Counted from the stretch's first letter, positions 1-5,769 are shown. The stretch: DNA of 6,195 nucleotides from Actinomycetes bacterium (GCA_027117675.1 JAJAYM010000025.1:1-6195), one strand, 5' to 3'. Made by a program: numbers and translations. The notes: generated by a model not told the origin, from the sequence alone.

Positions 1-3000
1 GACTCCCGTCACCGCGATCTGTCTTCACTTGAGACCAAGATCAGTCTTGAGCGAGAGAAGCTCGAGAAGACGCGCGACTCCGATGTCGAGACTCGCCAAA
101 AGAAGCTCGAAACCGACATCGCCGCCCTGGAGGCTGTGGGCGCCAAGGCAGATCAGCGGCGCAAGGTTCGCGAGTCGGCCGAGCGCGAGATGAACCAGAT
201 CCGCAAGCGGGCCGACCTGCAGATCGATCGCATCACCGCTGTGTGGGATCGCTTCAAGGGTCTGAAGGTTCAAGACCTCGAGGGCGACGAGATGCTGTAC
301 CGCGAGATGCGCGACCGCTTTGGCATGTACTTCAAGGGTGGCATGGGAGCGGCGGCGATCAAGGCGCGCCTGGAGTCGTTCGACCTCGAGGCTGAGGCCG
401 AGCGCCTACGCGAAATCATCGCCACCGGGAAGGGCCAGAAGAAGACCCGAGCTCTCAAGAGGCTTCGGGTTGTCTCGGCCTTTCTGTCGACGCGCAACAG
501 CCCCATGGGCATGGTTCTTGACGCCGTTCCGGTGATCCCGCCGGACCTGCGTCCGATGGTGCAGCTCGACGGTGGACGGTTCGCCACGTCCGATCTCAAC
601 GACCTCTACCGCCGCGTCATCAATCGGAACAACCGATTGAAGCGCCTTCTCGACCTCGGAGCCCCCGAGATCATCGTCAACAACGAGAAGCGCATGCTGC
701 AAGAGGCTGTCGACGCGCTCTTTGACAACGGACGTCGTGGACGTCCGGTCACCGGCCCGGGTAACCGCGCCTTGAAGTCGCTCTCCGACATGCTGAAGGG
801 CAAGCAGGGTCGGTTCCGTCAGAACCTGCTCGGCAAGCGCGTCGACTACTCGGGACGCTCGGTCATCGTTGTCGGGCCGAAGCTGAAACTGCACCAGTGC
901 GGTCTGCCCAAGCAGATGGCGCTCGAGCTCTTTAAGCCGTTTGTCATGAAGCGTCTGGTCGACCTTTCACATGCGCAGAACATCAAGAGCGCCAAGCGCA
1001 TGGTCGAGCGCCAGCGCCCCGTTGTGTGGGACGTCCTCGAAGAGGTCATCGCCGAACACCCGGTGCTGCTCAACCGTGCACCGACGTTGCACCGTCTCGG
1101 CATTCAGGCTTTCGAGCCACAGCTAGTCGAGGGCAAGGCCATTCAGATTCACCCGTTGGTCTGCACCGCCTTCAACGCCGACTTCGACGGTGACCAGATG
1201 GCCGTCCACCTGCCGCTGTCGTCAGAGGCGCAGGCTGAGGCGCGCATTCTCATGCTGTCGAGCAACAACATCTTGTCGCCGGCCGACGGTCGCCCGATCG
1301 CTTCGCCGACGCAGGACATGGTGCTGGGCATCTACTTCCTCACCACCGAAAAGCCCAAGGGCAAGGCGGCGGGGGAGGCGTTCTCATCGATCTCCGAAGG
1401 CGTGATGGCCTTCGACCGTGGGTTGCTCGACATCCAGGCGCCGATCAAGCTTCGGCTCCGCGATGTCGTGTTGTCCGGAGAGGTCAAATCGCCGGAGGGA
1501 TGGACTGAGGGTGAGCCATTGACCGTCCAGACGACGCTCGGCCGGGCACTCTTCAACGAGGCGCTTCCGGTCGACTACCCCTACGTCGATGCCCGCGTCG
1601 ACAAGAAGCGCCTCTCGGCGATCGTCAACGATCTCGCCGAGCGTTATCCGAGGGTCACGGTTGCGGCAGTTCTCGACGCTCTCAAGGCCACCGGTTTCCA
1701 CTGGGCGACGCGGTCCGGTGTCACGATCTCGATCGAGGACGTCGTCACGCCGCCGAACAAGTCCACCATCATGGAGACGTACGAGAGCAAGGCCGAGAAA
1801 GTCCAGAGTCAGTACGAGAAGGGCCTGATCACCAACGACGAGCGTCGCCAAGAGCTCATCGAGATCTGGACCCAGGCAACGAACGAGGTCTCCCGTCAGA
1901 TGGAGATCAACTTCGTCGCTTCGGAGGCCAACCCGATCTGGATGATGGTCAACTCCGGTGCCCGCGGAAACATGATGCAGGTTCGACAGATCGCCGGTAT
2001 GCGTGGACTGGTCGCGAACCCGAAGGGTGAGATCATCCCGCGGCCGATCAAGTCGAACTTCCGCGAAGGACTGTCGGTGCTCGAGTACTTCATCTCGACA
2101 CACGGCGCCCGTAAGGGTCTGGCCGATACCGCGCTCCGCACCGCTGACTCTGGGTATTTGACTCGACGTCTTGTCGACGTCTCTCAGGACGTCATCGTGC
2201 GCGAGGAAGACTGCGGAACTGATCGCGGCCTGGTGCTGCCCATCGCTACCCAGGCGGCGGGTGGCAGTTGGCTCAAGGTTGAATCAGTCGAGAACAGCAT
2301 CTACTCGCGGGCGCTTGCCGAGGACGTGGCTGGGCAAAAGGACGCCAAGGCGACCACTCTGCTCGGAGACGTACTCATCGACGCCCTGGTTGAGGCCGGC
2401 GTTCACGAAGTCAAGGTCCGCTCGGTCCTCACGTGCGAGAGCAAGAAGGGCATCTGTGCCTTCTGCTACGGCCGATCGCTGGCCACCGGCAAGCTCGTCG
2501 ACGTCGGTGAGGCAGTTGGCATCATCGCCGCACAGTCGATTGGTGAGCCCGGTACCCAGCTAACGATGCGTACCTTCCACACCGGTGGTGTGGCTGGTGA
2601 AGATATCACTCACGGTCTGCCGCGTGTGGTCGAGCTCTTCGAGGCCCGTACACCCAAGGGCAACGCACCGATCGCCGAGGCGACCGGCCGGATCCGCATC
2701 GAAGACACCGAGCGCGAGCGCAAGATCGTGCTCGTGCCCGACGACGGCACCGAGGAGTTCCCCTACAAGGTCAGCAAGCGTTCGCGCCTGCTGATCGGTG
2801 AGGGCGACCACGTCGAGGTGGGCCAGCAGCTCATCGTCGGTGCGGTCGACCCCAAGACGGTGTTGCGGATCCTGGGCCCGCGCAGGGTGCAGGAGTACCT
2901 CACCGCGCAGGTGCAGGAGGTCTACCGCAGTCAGGGTGTGCAGATCCACGACAAGCACATCGAGGTCATCGTGCGACAGATGCTCCGCCGGGTCACCATC

Positions 3001-3444
3001 ATCGAGTCCGGAGACTCAACGATGTTGCCTGGTGAGCTCGTGGAGCGCGCCCGATTCGAGACCGACAACCGTCGGATCGTTTCCGAGGCCGGTACGCCGG
3101 CGTCTGGGCGTCCAGAGCTCATGGGAATCACCAAGGCGTCACTTGCGACCGAGTCGTGGTTGTCTGCCGCCTCCGTCCACGAGACGACGCGAGTGCTCAC
3201 GGACGCGGCGATTCACGCCAAGTCTGACTCGCTGCTCGGCCTGAAAGAAAACGTCATCATCGGCAAGCTGATCCCGGCTGGTACTGGCCTGGCGCGATAC
3301 AGCAACGTGCGGGTCGAGCCGACCGAAGAGGCCAAGGCCGCGATGTACTCGATGGTCGGCTACGACGACTACGCCTATGGCTTCGGTGCCACCCCGGGCG
3401 AGGCTGTGCCGCTCGAGGATTACGACATGGGATACCGCGGCTAG
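1..3444 (+). CDS. rpoC: DNA-directed RNA polymerase subunit beta' (partial, 5' end outside window)
   Basis: This is the catalytic beta' subunit of RNA polymerase, which with alpha, beta, omega and sigma transcribes all genes. The frame is open from base 1 and ends at TAG 3442-3444, giving 1147 codons. Actinobacterial RpoC is about 1290-1310 residues, so the N-terminal zinc ribbon and roughly 150 residues are missing. Counting codon 1 as the first visible one: codons 1-95 are charged and helical. Codons about 204-245 are the clamp helices that bind sigma. NADFDGDQM at 392-400 holds the three Mg-binding aspartates (394, 396, 398). The bridge helix is at about 686-727. A zinc site is formed by Cys738, 812, 819 and 822, with the same spacing as E. 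coli 814/888/895/898. The trigger loop MRTFHTGG starts at 856 with catalytic His860. The C-terminal tail is typically actinobacterial. No frameshift or missing key residue is visible. rpoB is expected just upstream. Confidence 0.99.
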   Translation, partial: DSRHRDLSSLETKISLEREKLEKTRDSDVETRQKKLETDIAALEAVGAKADQRRKVRESAEREMNQIRKRADLQIDRITAVWDRFKGLKVQDLEGDEMLYREMRDRFGMYFKGGMGAAAIKARLESFDLEAEAERLREIIATGKGQKKTRALKRLRVVSAFLSTRNSPMGMVLDAVPVIPPDLRPMVQLDGGRFATSDLNDLYRRVINRNNRLKRLLDLGAPEIIVNNEKRMLQEAVDALFDNGRRGRPVTGPGNRALKSLSDMLKGKQGRFRQNLLGKRVDYSGRSVIVVGPKLKLHQCGLPKQMALELFKPFVMKRLVDLSHAQNIKSAKRMVERQRPVVWDVLEEVIAEHPVLLNRAPTLHRLGIQAFEPQLVEGKAIQIHPLVCTAFNADFDGDQMAVHLPLSSEAQAEARILMLSSNNILSPADGRPIASPTQDMVLGIYFLTTEKPKGKAAGEAFSSISEGVMAFDRGLLDIQAPIKLRLRDVVLSGEVKSPEGWTEGEPLTVQTTLGRALFNEALPVDYPYVDARVDKKRLSAIVNDLAERYPRVTVAAVLDALKATGFHWATRSGVTISIEDVVTPPNKSTIMETYESKAEKVQSQYEKGLITNDERRQELIEIWTQATNEVSRQMEINFVASEANPIWMMVNSGARGNMMQVRQIAGMRGLVANPKGEIIPRPIKSNFREGLSVLEYFISTHGARKGLADTALRTADSGYLTRRLVDVSQDVIVREEDCGTDRGLVLPIATQAAGGSWLKVESVENSIYSRALAEDVAGQKDAKATTLLGDVLIDALVEAGVHEVKVRSVLTCESKKGICAFCYGRSLATGKLVDVGEAVGIIAAQSIGEPGTQLTMRTFHTGGVAGEDITHGLPRVVELFEARTPKGNAPIAEATGRIRIEDTERERKIVLVPDDGTEEFPYKVSKRSRLLIGEGDHVEVGQQLIVGAVDPKTVLRILGPRRVQEYLTAQVQEVYRSQGVQIHDKHIEVIVRQMLRRVTIIESGDSTMLPGELVERARFETDNRRIVSEAGTPASGRPELMGITKASLATESWLSAASVHETTRVLTDAAIHAKSDSLLGLKENVIIGKLIPAGTGLARYSNVRVEPTEEAKAAMYSMVGYDDYAYGFGATPGEAVPLEDYDMGYRG

Positions 3445-3464
3445 GCAGCGCAGCACGTCCAGCT

Positions 3465-3505
3465 GCAAAGGCCCGGCGCTCCTCGTGGAGCCGCCGGGCC
3501 TTTGC
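3465..3505 (+). terminator. Intrinsic terminator after rpoC
   Basis: A hairpin begins 20 nt after the rpoC stop. Its outer stem is 14 perfect base pairs, 3465-3478 with 3492-3505 (arm GCAAAGGCCCGGCG). After a single bulged C (3491), four more pairs (3479-3482 with 3487-3490) close a TCGT tetraloop. The U-tract is short: TTT lies within the 3' arm and is followed by GCGCGTT. The symmetric AAA...TTT arms mean it could also stop transcription arriving from the minus-strand genes on the right. Its place at the end of the rpoBC operon makes the call secure. Confidence 0.9.
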
Positions 3506-3547
3506 GCGTTGGAGGGCCGCTAGGTGAACCGATTGACTATCAGTCAG

Positions 3548-3646
3548 GCGCCGCCGCCCGCTTATGTGAGCGTTCGGTACATCGTCGGGTCAGAATTCGG
3601 CGCCTGGATGTACCGAACCCTCACACATGTGGCAGGCGGCGGTCGC
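3548..3646. repeat. Imperfect 99-bp inverted repeat, function unknown
   Basis: The two halves are complementary over most of their length. The inner arm is 12 perfect pairs (GTTCGGTACATC at 3572-3583 with 3607-3618). After one mismatch come 6 pairs (3565-3570 with 3620-3625). An unpaired segment follows, then 2 pairs (3560-3561 with 3632-3633). Outermost are 8 pairs (3551-3558 with 3635-3642) plus 3 more (3548-3550 with 3644-3646) if T3643 is bulged. The central 23 nt, containing GAATTC, are unpaired. There is no T-tract on either strand, so a simple terminator is unlikely. I see no clear target-site duplication and no transposase. It may be a palindromic repeat, a small non-autonomous element or a structured 3' end of the minus-strand transcript. 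Confidence 0.7.
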
Positions 3647-3656
3647 TCACACTCTG

Positions 3657-3682
3657 CTGGGCCTTCACGCGTGATCGCCCAG
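3657..3682 (-). terminator. 26-bp near-palindrome just downstream of the regulator gene (possible terminator or operator)
   Basis: The dyad is centred between 3669 and 3670 and matches at 11 of 13 positions per arm: CTGGGC with GCCCAG outside, TCACGCGTGA inside, and a two-base mismatch between. It starts 4 nt beyond the stop codon of the minus-strand HTH gene. As RNA it would form a 6-pair stem, a 2x2 internal loop and a 3-pair stem with a CGCG loop. It lacks a T-tract on the minus strand, so a terminator role is weak. A protein-binding dyad is equally possible. Confidence 0.4.
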
Positions 3683-3686
3683 TCAT

Positions 3687-3896
3687 TCACACCTGCGTAC
3701 TGAACAGGTCTCCTGGTTGGCACCGGAGCTCTTCGCAGAGTGCAGTGAGGGTGCTGAACCGGATCGCGCGAGCGCGGTTGTTCTTCAGAACCGAAAGGTT
3801 GACGACCGTGACGCCGACTTTCTCGGCAAGCTCGGTCAAGGTGAGGCCTCGGCTCTCCAGCAGTTTGTCGAGATGGCAGATTCGAGTTCCCGTCAA
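3687..3896 (-). CDS. Small XRE/Cro-type helix-turn-helix transcriptional regulator (YozG-like)
   Basis: This 69-residue protein is essentially one Cro/CI-type DNA-binding domain. The first helix covers HLDKLLESRG (8-17). The helix-turn-helix is about LTLTELAEKVGVTVVNLSVLKN (18-39), with the recognition helix near 31-38. The ARAIRFSTL stretch (42-50) and the ending CQPGDLF (59-65) are typical of the very short XRE regulators related to YozG. The start is TTG at 3896. Between the in-frame TGA (3921-3923) and this TTG lie eight codons with no ATG or GTG, so TTG is the only start that keeps the first helix. No good Shine-Dalgarno sequence is seen before it, which suggests translational coupling or low expression. 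It lies 24 nt after the exported-protein gene and probably shares its transcript. YozG-like regulators often sit beside a DUF2975 membrane protein; none is present here. Its target is unknown; self-regulation is plausible. Confidence 0.9.
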   Translation of the reverse strand: MTGTRICHLDKLLESRGLTLTELAEKVGVTVVNLSVLKNNRARAIRFSTLTALCEELRCQPGDLFSTQV

Positions 3897-3920
3897 GATC
3901 GGGCGGGCACCGCTCGCGGC

Positions 3921-4583
3921 TCAGGAGTAGGCGGCTGCCTTGTACTTGGCGAACTGGCGGGCCGTCAGTTGTTGGTTGACCGCGCCGTTCAGCGTCGTGA
4001 TGTCTTTGGTGATCGAGCGGGTGATGATGAGCGCGCCGCCGGCGCGTTTTATGGCTAGGCCCTCGGCGCGCACCGTTTCGGTCTTGGCGCTCGAGGTGTA
4101 GAGGGCCCAGGTCAGTTTGAGCTGCTTCTTCCTCTTCGAAAAGGTGCCCTTGACCGTGACGCGGTCGGCCGGTGCGGTGCCACCGAACGAGTCAGCCGTG
4201 CAGTTGAGGTAGGCCTGCTTGAGTCGGGCGAAGGCGTTCGTGCCGTCGACGACTGCTTGGAACTGCAGGATGAGCGTCGAGCCCACGCGGCCTGAGGCCG
4301 TCCACCGAGCCTGTCGAGACGAAGAGATGCGCTCGGTGCGTTCGAAACCACAGACCTCGATGTTCCCCTCGCCACCCTTGCGGTACTCCACCGTGGTGAT
4401 GGTGGAGTCGATGCCCTTGATGACGTCCTCAGCGAGCCGGGCGCTTTCCACCACATCAGCTGCCACGATGTGCCATGTCGTGGTCGTTCCTGCCGTCGCT
4501 AGCGGAGCCAGCGACGCCACGAGCGCCCCGGTCGCCAAGAGAACCCCCGCGGTCGGCAGCGCGCGCCAACGAATCCTCGCCAT
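3921..4583 (-). CDS. Exported protein of unknown function
   Basis: This 220-residue protein has a classical Sec signal peptide: basic MARIRWR, a hydrophobic core (about 8-28) and a likely cleavage after ATA-31, before GTTTTW. There is no lipobox cysteine, so it should be released or wall-associated rather than a lipoprotein. The mature part of about 189 residues has only two cysteines, Cys78 (EVCGFER) and Cys128 (YLNCTAD), which could form a disulfide outside the cell. It begins with a helix-like AEDVIKGIDST segment; many short alternating segments then suggest a beta-rich fold, and the C-terminus carries basic stretches (SKRKKQLK). I do not recognise the family. A loose resemblance to extracellular sensor domains of the PknH type (small, disulfide-bearing) is only an impression. 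The ATG at 4583 is supported by AGGAGG six bases upstream. It is divergent from the DUF4190 gene and precedes the XRE regulator, so a shared role at the envelope is possible but unproven. Confidence 0.85.
   Translation of the reverse strand: MARIRWRALPTAGVLLATGALVASLAPLATAGTTTTWHIVAADVVESARLAEDVIKGIDSTITTVEYRKGGEGNIEVCGFERTERISSSRQARWTASGRVGSTLILQFQAVVDGTNAFARLKQAYLNCTADSFGGTAPADRVTVKGTFSKRKKQLKLTWALYTSSAKTETVRAEGLAIKRAGGALIITRSITKDITTLNGAVNQQLTARQFAKYKAAAYS
4302..4321. repeat. REP-like short sequence inside the exported-protein gene
   Basis: On the minus strand these bases read CGTCTCGACAGGCTCGGTGG. From memory, sequences of the form GTTTCGACAGGCTCAACC or GTCTCGACAGGCTCGACC recur in many actinobacterial genomes as dispersed short repeats. 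Here it is in frame and encodes part of SSRQARW (residues 88-94). Only one copy is present in the window, so its repeat nature rests on recall, not on what can be seen here. Confidence 0.35.
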
Positions 4584-4589
4584 TTAACC

Positions 4590-4595
4590 CCTCCT
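4590..4595 (-). promoter_or_regulatory. Shine-Dalgarno site of the exported-protein gene
   Basis: AGGAGG on the minus strand lies six bases before the ATG at 4583. It is the strongest ribosome binding site in the accessory segment and fixes the start of the signal peptide. Confidence 0.8.
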
Positions 4596-4721
4596 GGTAA
4601 ATCCCCCGGCGGCCCGAGCCCATTCTTACCACCGCCCGCCCCGTCATGCGGGCTGATCGGGGAATCGTGAAAGAACTACCGGCCGAACGCATGAGAACGC
4701 GTGGTGCGGAAGAATGGGCGA
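4596..4721. promoter_or_regulatory. Divergent promoter region with an inverted 9-bp motif pair
   Basis: This spacer must hold the start signals of both divergent genes. AAGAATGGG occurs on the minus strand at 4619-4627 and on the plus strand at 4710-4718, each preceded by a GTGGT-containing stretch and pointing towards its own gene. AAGAAT matches four of six bases of TATAAT. As a -10 element, the plus copy would put the transcript start at or next to the GTG at 4722 (leaderless mRNA), and the minus copy would leave a 5' leader of about 30 nt with the AGGAGG site. No convincing TTGACA-like -35 is seen at the right distance from either copy, so the pair could instead be operator half-sites. 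Confidence 0.45.
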
Positions 4722-5093
4722 GTGACCCAGGTACCTGACTTCCCCGCTCCTCATTCCCCGGTCCCGGCATCGGGGGAGCAGCCACCGAAACTGCCGACGC
4801 CACCCGCTGACCCTGCCTCGCCACCTGTACCGGCGCCGCAGACAGAAGGGACTGCCGTCGCGGCCTTGGTCTGCGCCATCCTCGCGTGGTTCGTTGGCCC
4901 GATCGTGCTGGCGGTCGTTGCCCTGGTGCTGGCCAGAAGTGCCGAGAAGTCCATCCAAGCTCGACCGACCGAGCTCACCGGGCTCGGGGTGGTGAGCGGG
5001 GCCCGTTGGGTGGCCTGGGTTCATCTGGTCCTGGTCGCGATGGTCGTCGCGTTCCTATCGGCTTTTGCGATCGCGCTCTGGGTTGGCCGTTGA
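4722..5093 (+). CDS. Proline-rich DUF4190-type membrane protein
   Basis: This is a 123-residue protein. Residues 1-41 are proline- and alanine-rich and disordered, presumably cytoplasmic. A hydrophobic stretch at 44-71 contains Gly59-Pro60 and the pattern AALVCAILAWFVGPIVLAVVALVLA. A polar basic linker (72-95) leads to a second membrane segment (96-121), and the protein ends at VGR. This layout matches small actinobacterial proteins carrying DUF4190 (TEGTAVAALVCAIL... and GLGVVSGARWVAW... are its two typical blocks). Function is unknown for the family; many members accompany envelope or secretion genes. I chose GTG 4722 because it begins MTQVPDF and follows a GGAAGAA purine run; earlier in-frame GTGs at 4701 and 4704 would add only seven or six unsupported residues. 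It is divergent from the exported-protein gene and lies just ahead of the rpsL promoter. Confidence 0.82.
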   Translation: MTQVPDFPAPHSPVPASGEQPPKLPTPPADPASPPVPAPQTEGTAVAALVCAILAWFVGPIVLAVVALVLARSAEKSIQARPTELTGLGVVSGARWVAWVHLVLVAMVVAFLSAFAIALWVGR

Positions 5094-5115
5094 GGCGGCC
5101 CCTGGTAGCCCCGTT

Positions 5116-5145
5116 TTGACCGTTCGCGGGGCGACTCGGTAGTCT
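5116..5145 (+). promoter_or_regulatory. Housekeeping-type promoter of the rpsL-rpsG (str) operon
   Basis: TTGACC at 5116-5121 matches five of six bases of the -35 consensus. An 18-nt spacer leads to TAGTCT at 5140-5145, which fits the actinobacterial TAnnnT -10 element. Transcription would begin near 5152-5154. It lies upstream of rpsL, where a strong promoter of the major sigma factor is expected, and would leave a leader of about 240 nt. Confidence 0.75.
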
Positions 5146-5151
5146 CGTTCC

Positions 5152-5394
5152 TTGTGCCTGGGTCATACCAGGCTGCCGTGCCTGCCCGCACGCCCCTCGT
5201 TCGGCCCGCACTTCAGTGTGGAACCGGTTGCGAGGACGCCGCAGGGCGCCGCATGGTCCCACGTAGCACCCCTCACTTCGGGTGTTTGCGCTGTTCAGAC
5301 AGCGCGACACGCCCAGGCGCGGGGGTGGGAGAGCCCACCCGGGGCCATCCCGCGCACGATTCAGCACTCGACGACGAACGGGAAAGACGCACCG
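5152..5394 (+). promoter_or_regulatory. Structured 5' leader of the rpsL mRNA
   Basis: This stretch holds no convincing gene but several hairpins. GCCTGG/CCAGGC (5156-5161 with 5168-5173) lies at the very start of the transcript. A 4-bp CGCC/GGCG hairpin is at 5237-5248. A perfect 7-bp stem GCGCTGT/ACAGCGC with TCAG loop is at 5288-5305, extended by GTGT/ACAC (5282-5285 with 5307-5310). A compound stem joins 5317-5322 with 5350-5355 outside and GGGTGGG/CCCACCC (5323-5329 with 5334-5340) inside. GGGTG at 5280-5284 can alternatively pair with CACCC at 5267-5271, which would compete with the GTGT/ACAC extension. Ribosomal-protein operons are commonly autoregulated through such leaders; I do not recognise this one as a named motif. 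Confidence 0.5.
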
Positions 5395-5769
5395 GTGCCT
5401 ACGATCCAGCAGTTGGTCCGCAAGGGCCGTCAGGACAAGGTCGACAAGTCCAAGACGCCCGCTCTTAAGGGCAGTCCGCAGCGCCGCGGTGTCTGCACGC
5501 GCGTCTACACCACCACGCCGAAGAAGCCGAACTCCGCGCTCCGCAAGGTGGCTCGCGTTCGGTTGACTTCCGGTATCGAGGTCACCGCCTACATCCCAGG
5601 CGTCGGTCACAACCTGCAGGAGCACTCGATCGTGCTCGTGCGTGGCGGCCGGGTCAAGGACCTCCCCGGTGTCCGTTACAAGATCATTCGCGGGGCGCTC
5701 GACACCCAAGGCGTCAAGAACCGCAAGCAGGCTCGTAGCCTTTACGGCGCGAAGAAGGAGAAGAGCTAA
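5395..5769 (+). CDS. rpsL: 30S ribosomal protein S12
   Basis: S12 sits at the decoding centre of the small ribosomal subunit and helps monitor codon-anticodon pairing. The product is 124 residues, the usual actinobacterial length, starting with GTG at 5395 (MPTIQQLVRKGRQD). A modest GGGAAAG site lies 8 nt before the start. The family signature TTPKKPNSALRK is at 40-51 and GGRVKDLPGVRY at 84-95. Lys43 and Lys88, the positions where streptomycin resistance changes occur, are the ordinary lysines, so this S12 looks streptomycin-sensitive. Asp89 is the residue known to be methylthiolated in some bacteria. The basic C-terminus ends KKEKS. The frame is open back to 5152, but that extension is leader sequence and not S12-like. 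The stop TAA overlaps the rpsG start. Confidence 0.99.
   Translation: MPTIQQLVRKGRQDKVDKSKTPALKGSPQRRGVCTRVYTTTPKKPNSALRKVARVRLTSGIEVTAYIPGVGHNLQEHSIVLVRGGRVKDLPGVRYKIIRGALDTQGVKNRKQARSLYGAKKEKS
5755..5760 (+). promoter_or_regulatory. Shine-Dalgarno site of rpsG inside the end of rpsL
   Basis: AAGGAG lies within the last rpsL codons, eight bases before the rpsG ATG. It supports that start and efficient coupled translation of S12 and S7. Confidence 0.75.

Noticed and set aside
1384..2103. Open frame of 239 codons on the minus strand inside rpoC
   Set aside because: It lies antisense to highly conserved catalytic rpoC sequence, and long antisense frames are normal in GC-rich DNA. No domain or ribosome site supports it.
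3502..3930. Plus-strand frame of 142 codons across the inverted repeat and the HTH gene
   Set aside because: It starts inside the rpoC terminator, crosses palindromic DNA and is antisense to the well-supported XRE gene. The peptide is unlike any known protein.
4385..4408. Perfect 8-bp inverted repeat ACTCCACC/GGTGGAGT with an 8-nt loop
   Set aside because: It lies within coding sequence for the exported protein (STITTVEY region), and a dyad of this size is not rare in GC-rich coding DNA.
4219..4587. Plus-strand frame of 122 codons opposite the exported-protein gene
   Set aside because: It is antisense to a gene with a clear signal peptide and strong ribosome site, and has no features of its own.
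4701..4721. Earlier GTG starts for the DUF4190 protein
   Set aside because: They add only MVRKNGR-like residues, lack a ribosome site and would place the GGAAGAA purine run inside the gene; GTG 4722 fits better.
5108..5132. GCCCCG/CGGGGC hairpin as terminator of the DUF4190 gene
   Set aside because: The stem is six pairs with a 13-nt loop and no following T-tract, and it overlaps the -35 element of the rpsL promoter, which explains this sequence better.
5152..5394. In-frame 81-codon N-terminal extension of S12
   Set aside because: The frame is open, but S12 has a fixed length of about 124 residues starting at GTG 5395 with a ribosome site. The extension begins at the predicted transcription start and shows no S12-like sequence.
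4975..5709. Minus-strand frame of 244 codons
   Set aside because: It covers the rpsL promoter, the leader and most of rpsL in antisense; low-complexity, arginine- and proline-rich peptide typical of GC-rich shadow frames.
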